Position numbers and translations under genes: made by a program. From Aquimonas sp002352135 (GTDB lineage Bacteria; Pseudomonadota; Gammaproteobacteria; Xanthomonadales; Xanthomonadaceae), in NCBI GenBank assembly GCA_035440755.1, contig DAORND010000135.1, positions 1-6,126 of the forward strand: a stretch of 6,126 bases of DNA, given 5' to 3'. Below the pieces are notes generated by a model, which made no database searches, was not told the origin of the DNA, and worked only from the letters and a program-made list of their open reading frames with translations. Of this stretch, positions 1 to 4,180 are shown in pieces (within the stretch, counting starts at the first letter, position 1; each line of letters starts with the position of its first letter).

Positions 1-62
1 TGCGCGGGATGGATGTTGGCGATGGCGGTCAGCAGCAATGCGCAATGGACAAGGCATTTCAT
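1..62 (-). CDS. Start of a probable exported protein (partial, cut by window edge)
   Basis: Reading leftward from an ATG at 62-60 there are 20 codons and two more bases with no stop. The peptide begins MKCLVHCALLLTAIA, a lysine followed by a hydrophobic run, which looks like the first part of a Sec signal peptide; the cleavage site would lie at or beyond the edge. A weak GAG lies about nine bases before the ATG. The frame is open upstream through the terminator, but no other ATG is present there. The gene lies just downstream of the receptor terminator in the same direction, so it is either separately transcribed or reached by read-through. The function cannot be told from 20 residues. A periplasmic or secreted partner of the receptor, such as a hydrolase, is possible but is only inference. 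Confidence 0.45.
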   Translation of the reverse strand, partial: MKCLVHCALLLTAIANIHPA

Positions 63-100
63 GGCGTGCTCGTTATCAAGGAAGAGGGGTGTTCGCGCGA

Positions 101-139
101 CAACGAAAACGCCCCGCCACCCTGGGGTGACGGGGCGTT
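101..139 (-). terminator. Rho-independent terminator of the TonB-dependent receptor gene
   Basis: A perfect 9-bp stem (AACGCCCCG at 108-116 with CGGGGCGTT at 131-139) encloses a 14-base loop. Four further pairs can form inside it (118-121 with 126-129) past a single C/A mismatch. On the minus strand the stem runs directly into TTTTCGTTG, a short interrupted U-tract. The plus-strand flank has no T run, so the direction is leftward. The stem begins 16 bases after the receptor stop codon. Confidence 0.85.
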
Positions 140-155
140 GCGTGTCAGCACGTCA

Positions 156-2375
156 TCAGAAGCGCGCGTCGAAGTTCAGGAAGAACTGGCGTGGCGAACC
201 GGTCTGCAGCGTGTAGTTGAGTCCATCCGGGTCGGAGGTCGCAAAGCCGTTGCTGCCGACGGTGGCGAAATACTCTTCGTCCATCAGGTTGCTGATGTTC
301 AGCGAGACGCGCAGCGACTCCAGCATGCCCAGCTTCTCGAAGGTGTAGCCCGCGCTGGCATCCATCAGCCAGAAGCTGTCGACCTTGGAGTCGTTGAGGT
401 AGGTGATATAGCGCTCGTCGGTGAACTTGGCGCCGAGGGTCGCGTCCAGCGGACCGGCAGTCCAGCTCAGTTCGGTGGCAAACAACAGTTCCGGTGCATC
501 GACCACGTTCTTGCCGTCGGTCGGCACCAGCACATCGCCGTTGATGTAGTCAGAGCCGTACTCGGACCGGTTCCACGCGACCGAGTTGAACCACTCCAGG
601 CCATCGCCAAAGTTCAGCACCAGGGTGGCTTCCACTCCGTTGGAGTTGACATCGCCGACGTTGGCGAAGCTGGACGGGCAACCGATAATGCCCGCGCAGC
701 GGGCGATGCTGAGCAGACGATTCTGGAAGTCGACGCGATACGCCGCCAGCGATGCCTTGTAGCTGTCGCCGGACAGGCGAACGCCGATTTCAAACGTGTC
801 CGAGGTCTCCGGTTGCAGATCGTCTGCAAACTCGTTGAAGCCTGCCTGCGTGGTCGAGAAGGGACCGCCAATGCCAGGGCGGAAGGCCGACATGTTTTCC
901 GTATAGCTGCCGAACAGTTCGACGCCATCCATCAGGCCGTAGCGCAGGCCCACTTGCGGCATGAAGTTGTCCTTGGCGGTGATGCTGCCAACCGCACGCG
1001 TGCCGACGCGATTGACGGCATCGATCTCGACTTCGCTGCCCTTGAAGCCGACATCTGCCGTCAACTGGCCGTCCATCATGTCGATGCGGTCGGTCACGTA
1101 GTACTGCAGCGTGTCGGTGTCGAAGCGCTGGCTGAACACGCGGACCGCTGGGTCACGGTAGAAGAAGATCGCGTCCGGTGCGCCGCTCAGCAGATAGAAG
1201 TTGCGCTGCAGGCCGTGTACGCTGGTTTCGCTCCACAAACCGGCTTCGACCGTGTGCATGCCCAGATCCAGGGTCAGCGACGGCATGAAGCCCGTGCGTT
1301 CGATGTCGTATTCGGTGGTGCGCATGGAGATCGGCACGGCCGCCGAGGATGGGGCGTAGGGCGTCGCCCAATGGCCTTGACCTTCATTGCGGTGGTAGTA
1401 GCCCTGCAGCTTGGTGCTGAGCACATCGTTGACGTCCCAGTTCAGCGTCAACGAGGCGAGATCGTCATTGCGCAGGCCGCGACCCAGATAGTAGGCGTCG
1501 TCCAGCGAGTTCACGCCGCCGGTGTAGATGCCGTTGGCGGCATCGATGGCACGCTGCCAGTCGTTCTGGTAGTTGTCCCAGTCCCAACCGAGGCGCTGTT
1601 GCGATTCCAGCGACAGATCGCCGTAGTCGGTTTCTTCACGGCGCGAGGTGGCGGCATACGCGGTCAGCGACCACACGTCCTGCTGGAACAAGGCCTTGCC
1701 GTTGAACTGCCACTGCTGCTGCGGACCATCGCCCTTCCACTTGTCGGTCTTCGAGTAGACGCCACTAAGATAGGTTGAAAAGCCTTTGTGATCGCCGCTG
1801 TCGAGGCTGAGGAAAGTGCGCTGCGCGTTGTCGCTGCCCAGCATCTGCGAGACGCGGGCGCCGTATTCCATCGACGGATCGCGGGTGAAGAACTGCGCGG
1901 TGCCGCCGAGGTTGCTGGTTGAAGCGGTGCTCGCGGCACCTGCGCCCTGAGCCAGTTCGACGTAGTCGATGTTCTCGGCCATCGCCGCGCGGCTGATGTG
2001 CAAGCCGTTGTGATTGCCGTAGCTCATGTCGCCAAGCGGGATGCCATCCAAGGTGAAGCCGAGCTGGTTCTGATTGAAGCCGCGCACGGTGATGCGCGTG
2101 GACCATTCGTAGGCGCCAAACGGATCGGACGAGGTGAAGTTCACGCCCGGCAGTTTGTCCATCACCTTCAAGGGGCTGGTGCCCGGCACGGCGCGCTTCA
2201 GATCAATCGCCTGCAGGGTCTGCACCTGTCGGGTTTCGCCTTCGCCAATCACCGAGACGGCATCGAGTTCCTTGGCGCTCGCCGCGCTGCTGTCAGCCTC
2301 GGTCGCCGCCATCACGGTGGGTGTGGCCAGCACCAGGGCAATGGCCAGAGAAAGGGTGTTGCTGCGAGTGTTCAC
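156..2375 (-). CDS. TonB-dependent outer-membrane receptor
   Basis: This 739-residue protein is an outer-membrane gated channel that imports a ligand using energy from TonB-ExbB-ExbD. Residues 1-23/24 are a signal peptide (NTRSN, hydrophobic core, cut near VMAA). A TonB-box-like LDAVSVIG is at 37-44. The plug domain spans roughly 55-165, with LPGV at 75-78, VRGF at 97-100 and LDGIPLGD at 109-116. The rest is a 22-strand-type barrel with late motifs (ISNLMDEEYFATVG) and a terminal phenylalanine, as expected for BAM-dependent insertion. The length is normal and the frame is intact. The start is GTG: an in-frame TGA lies five codons upstream, and GGGAAG sits at good spacing. I see only two cysteines, C560 and C566, in a predicted loop. 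It has its own terminator and a Pho-box-like promoter region, suggesting phosphate regulation. The ligand cannot be read from the sequence; siderophore, carbohydrate or organophosphate are the alternatives. Confidence 0.95.
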   Translation of the reverse strand: MNTRSNTLSLAIALVLATPTVMAATEADSSAASAKELDAVSVIGEGETRQVQTLQAIDLKRAVPGTSPLKVMDKLPGVNFTSSDPFGAYEWSTRITVRGFNQNQLGFTLDGIPLGDMSYGNHNGLHISRAAMAENIDYVELAQGAGAASTASTSNLGGTAQFFTRDPSMEYGARVSQMLGSDNAQRTFLSLDSGDHKGFSTYLSGVYSKTDKWKGDGPQQQWQFNGKALFQQDVWSLTAYAATSRREETDYGDLSLESQQRLGWDWDNYQNDWQRAIDAANGIYTGGVNSLDDAYYLGRGLRNDDLASLTLNWDVNDVLSTKLQGYYHRNEGQGHWATPYAPSSAAVPISMRTTEYDIERTGFMPSLTLDLGMHTVEAGLWSETSVHGLQRNFYLLSGAPDAIFFYRDPAVRVFSQRFDTDTLQYYVTDRIDMMDGQLTADVGFKGSEVEIDAVNRVGTRAVGSITAKDNFMPQVGLRYGLMDGVELFGSYTENMSAFRPGIGGPFSTTQAGFNEFADDLQPETSDTFEIGVRLSGDSYKASLAAYRVDFQNRLLSIARCAGIIGCPSSFANVGDVNSNGVEATLVLNFGDGLEWFNSVAWNRSEYGSDYINGDVLVPTDGKNVVDAPELLFATELSWTAGPLDATLGAKFTDERYITYLNDSKVDSFWLMDASAGYTFEKLGMLESLRVSLNISNLMDEEYFATVGSNGFATSDPDGLNYTLQTGSPRQFFLNFDARF

Positions 2376-2380
2376 GTGGG

Positions 2381-2386
2381 CTTCCC
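2381..2386 (-). promoter_or_regulatory. Ribosome binding site supporting the GTG start of the receptor
   Basis: On the minus strand GGGAAG is followed by five bases (CCCAC) and then GTG at 2375-2373. An in-frame TGA just upstream excludes any longer start, and the first internal Met (M22) would destroy the signal peptide. The site therefore decides for GTG. Confidence 0.5.
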
Positions 2387-2465
2387 GTCATCCAATAGAT
2401 ACCGCCTGTTGGCCCGATGTGCGCGGGGCGGCTGCAATGCGCACGGCCAGTCTTCGAACCGGCGC

Positions 2466-2521
2466 AGGATGTGGGTGGCGGATGACAGACGCGATGCAGC
2501 GAGGTGACAGATTGGCGACAG
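2466..2521 (-). promoter_or_regulatory. Putative Pho box (PhoB-binding array) and promoter of the receptor gene
   Basis: On the minus strand four heptamers start exactly every 11 nt: CTGTCGC (2521-2515), CTGTCAC (2510-2504), CTGCATC (2499-2493) and CTGTCAT (2488-2482). The known enterobacterial Pho box is built of CTGTCAT-type repeats separated by 4 bp, the 11-bp period that dimers of PhoB bind. Matches to CTGTCAT are 5, 6, 3 and 7 of 7. A possible -10 element CATCCT (2471-2466) follows the last repeat by 10 bases, the place where PhoB-dependent promoters carry it; no -35 is needed in such promoters. The start codon is about 90 bases further on. The spacers are less AT-rich than in E. coli, and the third repeat is poor. 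Confidence 0.6.
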
Positions 2522-2550
2522 TGGGCAGGCGACGCGAAATGTTCGACGCC

Positions 2551-2584
2551 AAAACAACAACGCCCGCGTCAATGGCGGGCGTTG
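2551..2584 (-). terminator. Rho-independent terminator of the aminotransferase gene
   Basis: A perfect 10-bp stem (CAACGCCCGC at 2558-2567 with GCGGGCGTTG at 2575-2584) has a 7-base loop. On the minus strand it is followed by TTGTTTT. The stem starts 20 bases after the aminotransferase stop. It separates this gene from the receptor gene downstream, so the two are independent transcription units. Confidence 0.88.
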
Positions 2585-2604
2585 CGTGGGGGCGGCGGGA
2601 TGGA

Positions 2605-3798
2605 TCAGGGCTTCAGGACGGTCGCCATCGCGTCTACGAAATGCGCGAGGTTGCGTTGGTTGAGTCCGGCGATGTTGGCGCGGCTGGAGCCGACCATGTA
2701 GATGCCGAATTCCTCGCGCAGGCGTTGAATCTGTTCCGGCGCGATGCCGAGGAAGGAGAACATGCCCCGTTGCCGATCAATGAAGCTGAAGTCGCGTTCG
2801 ACACCGGCTTCGCGCAAACGGCTGACCATCAGATGGCGGTAGGTATTGATGCGATCTCGCATCGCGGCCAGTTCGCTCAGCCATTGCGCCTTCAGCTCGG
2901 CATCGCCGAGGATTTCGGCCACGATCAGCGCGCCATGCGCGGGAGGCATCGAGTAGTTGTTGCGGATCGTGCTGAGCAGATGGGACTTTGCGATGACGGT
3001 CTGCTCGGCGTTGGCAGCAACCACACTGACGGCGCCGATGCGCTCGCGATACAAACCGAAGTTTTTCGAGCACGACGTGGTGTAGATCAACTCGGGTAAG
3101 GCGTTGGCAAGCAGACGAACACCGTAAGCATCGCTATCGAGATCAGTCGAAAAGCCTTGATAGGCCATGTCGACCAGCGGCACGAAGCCTTGTGTCTGCG
3201 CCATGGTGGCAAGCCGCTGCCAGTGCTCGGGCGCCAGATCGACACCGCTCGGGTTGTGGCAGCAGGCATGCAGCAACACGACATCGCCTGCGGGCACCTT
3301 GGACAGGGCGTCGAACATCGCGTCGGCGCGCAGCGACTGGGTGGCGGCATCGTAATAGGGGTAATCGCGCACAGTCAGACCCGCCGCCTTGAACACCGCC
3401 GGATGGTTGCCCCAGGTCGGATCGCTCATCCATACCGTCGCATCAGGGCGACAACGCTTGATCAGATCTGCGGCGATTCGCAATGCACCTGTGCCACCCG
3501 GTGTGTGCGCCGTGGCGACGCGCGAATCCGTCAGCGCGCGGGCGTCGCCCAGGCTGAGGCGATCCATCTGCGCGTTGAATCCCGGATCGCCGGCCATGCC
3601 GATATAGGTCTTGGTGGTTTCGTTGCGGCTGCGTCGCGCCTCTGCTTCTTTCACGGACGCCAGAATGGGGGTGTGCCCGTCCTCGTCCTTGTATACCCCG
3701 ACGCCAAGATCGATTTTGAAGGGGCGGCTGTCCTGGCTGTAGGCGGCCATCAGGCCCAGGATAGGATCGGTCGGGGCGGCTTGCAGGTGCGAGAACAT
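2605..3798 (-). CDS. Aspartate/aromatic amino acid aminotransferase (AspC/TyrB family)
   Basis: This cytoplasmic PLP enzyme of 397 residues (E. coli AspC has 396) moves the amino group between aspartate or aromatic amino acids and 2-oxoglutarate. The ATG at 3798 was chosen because MFSHLQAAPTDPILGL lines up with the AspC N-terminus; the frame is open to an ATG at 3885, but that 29-residue extension has no family counterpart. Visible family residues are Y65, TPGGTGALR (99-107), W129, N182 in CCHNPSG, D210 and Y213 in VDMAYQGF, the PLP lysine K245 in SCSKNFGLY, R253, R279 (substrate side-chain arginine) and R373 (alpha-carboxylate arginine). All expected catalytic positions are present. Both AspC-like and TyrB-like features occur (RGMFSF, IAGLN), so substrate preference is open and no symbol is given. 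It diverges from gcvP and is followed by its own terminator. Confidence 0.95.
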   Translation of the reverse strand: MFSHLQAAPTDPILGLMAAYSQDSRPFKIDLGVGVYKDEDGHTPILASVKEAEARRSRNETTKTYIGMAGDPGFNAQMDRLSLGDARALTDSRVATAHTPGGTGALRIAADLIKRCRPDATVWMSDPTWGNHPAVFKAAGLTVRDYPYYDAATQSLRADAMFDALSKVPAGDVVLLHACCHNPSGVDLAPEHWQRLATMAQTQGFVPLVDMAYQGFSTDLDSDAYGVRLLANALPELIYTTSCSKNFGLYRERIGAVSVVAANAEQTVIAKSHLLSTIRNNYSMPPAHGALIVAEILGDAELKAQWLSELAAMRDRINTYRHLMVSRLREAGVERDFSFIDRQRGMFSFLGIAPEQIQRLREEFGIYMVGSSRANIAGLNQRNLAHFVDAMATVLKP

Positions 3799-3834
3799 GG
3801 GAATCCCAATGGCGGTCGAAGGGCAGGGCTGACG

Positions 3835-3863
3835 AGCATAGGCAGTGCGGCGGTGTTGGACCA
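3835..3863 (-). promoter_or_regulatory. Candidate promoter of the aminotransferase gene
   Basis: On the minus strand TATGCT (3840-3835, four of six matches to TATAAT) is preceded at 17 bp by TGGTCC (3863-3858, three of six to TTGACA). Transcription would begin near 3828, about 30 bases before the ATG at 3798. The -35 is weak and coincides with one arm of an inverted repeat, which might mean an activator or repressor works here. Confidence 0.3.
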
Positions 3864-3880
3864 GTCTTGTGAAGTGGTCC
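3858..3880. repeat. Interrupted perfect inverted repeat, possible operator
   Basis: GGACCA (3858-3863) and TGGTCC (3875-3880) are perfect inverted copies separated by 11 bases, with arm centres 17 bp apart. The repeat lies in the divergent promoter region and covers the candidate -35 of the aminotransferase. A dimeric regulator could bind it, but I do not recognise the motif. Confidence 0.35.
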
Positions 3881-3902
3881 GGCATATTTCGCCTAAAACG
3901 AT

Positions 3903-3931
3903 CACGGTCGACGGCGATGACCTGCTAGGCT
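3903..3931 (+). promoter_or_regulatory. Weak candidate promoter for the riboswitch-gcvP transcript
   Basis: TAGGCT (3926-3931) matches TATAAT at its first, second and last bases. It lies six bases before the first paired base of riboswitch aptamer 1 (3938), the usual distance from -10 to the RNA start. No convincing -35 is seen 17 bp upstream. Alternatives are TAAAAC (3894-3899) or CATATT (3883-3888), which would give a longer leader. A promoter must lie here, but its exact place is uncertain. Confidence 0.25.
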
Positions 3932-3937
3932 ATGCAA

Positions 3938-4107
3938 CGTCACACGGGAGAGATCGGCCCGTCCGACGCCGAAGGAGCAACCGCCCCGGAAACTCTCAGG
4001 CAAAAGGACCGTGTGACGGTCAAACATCTGGAAAGTGATGCGCCGGTGCCCCCTCCACCACGTGCGCATCCGCCGAAGGGATAACGTTCTCAGGTCAACC
4101 GACAGAT
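3938..4107 (+). ncRNA. Tandem glycine riboswitch (two aptamers) in the gcvP leader
   Basis: Aptamer 1 (3938-4018) has a perfect 10-bp P1 (3938-3947 with 4009-4018), P2 GAGAG/CTCTC (3948-3952 with 3993-3997), a small hairpin (3954-3957 with 3963-3966), and the conserved cores GCCGAAGGAGCAA (3968-3980) and CTCAGGCAAAAGGAC (3995-4009). Aptamer 2 (about 4026-4107) has P1 ATCTG/CAGAT (4026-4030 with 4103-4107), a 7-bp stem GATGCGC/GCGCATC (4037-4043 with 4064-4070) capped by GGTG/CACC, and the cores GCCGAAGG and TCTCAGGT. The two are joined by a linker of about seven bases, the classic glycine arrangement. It binds glycine and normally switches on glycine cleavage genes, which fits gcvP directly downstream. 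Aptamer 2 departs from consensus in P2 and in its core. Confidence 0.95.
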
Positions 4108-4116
4108 TGGGGCGTC

Positions 4117-4142
4117 TGCATCACGCGATCCGGCGTGGTGCA
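4117..4142 (+). promoter_or_regulatory. Hairpin in the riboswitch expression platform
   Basis: Bases 4117-4126 (TGCATCACGC) pair with 4133-4142 (GCGTGGTGCA) as a 10-bp stem with one G-T pair and a 6-base loop, right after aptamer 2. It is followed only by TTTCGCGCC, so it is a poor intrinsic terminator. Its left arm (4118-4124) is also perfectly complementary to 4035-4041 inside aptamer 2, which would make it part of the switching structure. Whether it acts on transcription, on translation or only as a spacer is not clear. Confidence 0.45.
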
Positions 4143-4180
4143 TTTCGCGCCTTCATTCTTTAATCAGTCGGTATTCCGCC

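Noticed and set aside
9..1778. A 589-codon open frame on the plus strand
   Set aside because: It lies antisense to the receptor, whose protein has clear signal peptide, plug and barrel motifs. The antisense translation shows no family motif and is of the kind that GC-rich codon bias produces opposite real genes.
2372..2572. A 66-codon minus-strand frame whose TGA overlaps the GTG start of the receptor (GTGA)
   Set aside because: The overlap suggests translational coupling at first sight. However, its start lies in the loop of the aminotransferase terminator, upstream of the Pho-box promoter, so it would not be whole in the receptor transcript; its sequence has no recognisable motif.
2134..3099. 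A 321-codon plus-strand frame spanning the receptor start, the gap and the aminotransferase end
   Set aside because: It crosses two well-supported minus-strand genes, a terminator and the Pho-like array. It is a shadow frame.
3799..3885. A 29-residue N-terminal extension of the aminotransferase
   Set aside because: The frame is open, but the extension has no family counterpart and would start upstream of the candidate -10. The ATG at 3798 aligns with the AspC N-terminus.
3157..4038. A 293-codon plus-strand frame running into the riboswitch
   Set aside because: It is antisense to the aminotransferase and then runs through the glycine riboswitch, so it is not a coding region.
4117..4150. A strong intrinsic terminator before gcvP
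   Set aside because: The hairpin is good, but only three T residues follow before GC-rich sequence. I therefore list it as an expression-platform hairpin rather than a terminator.
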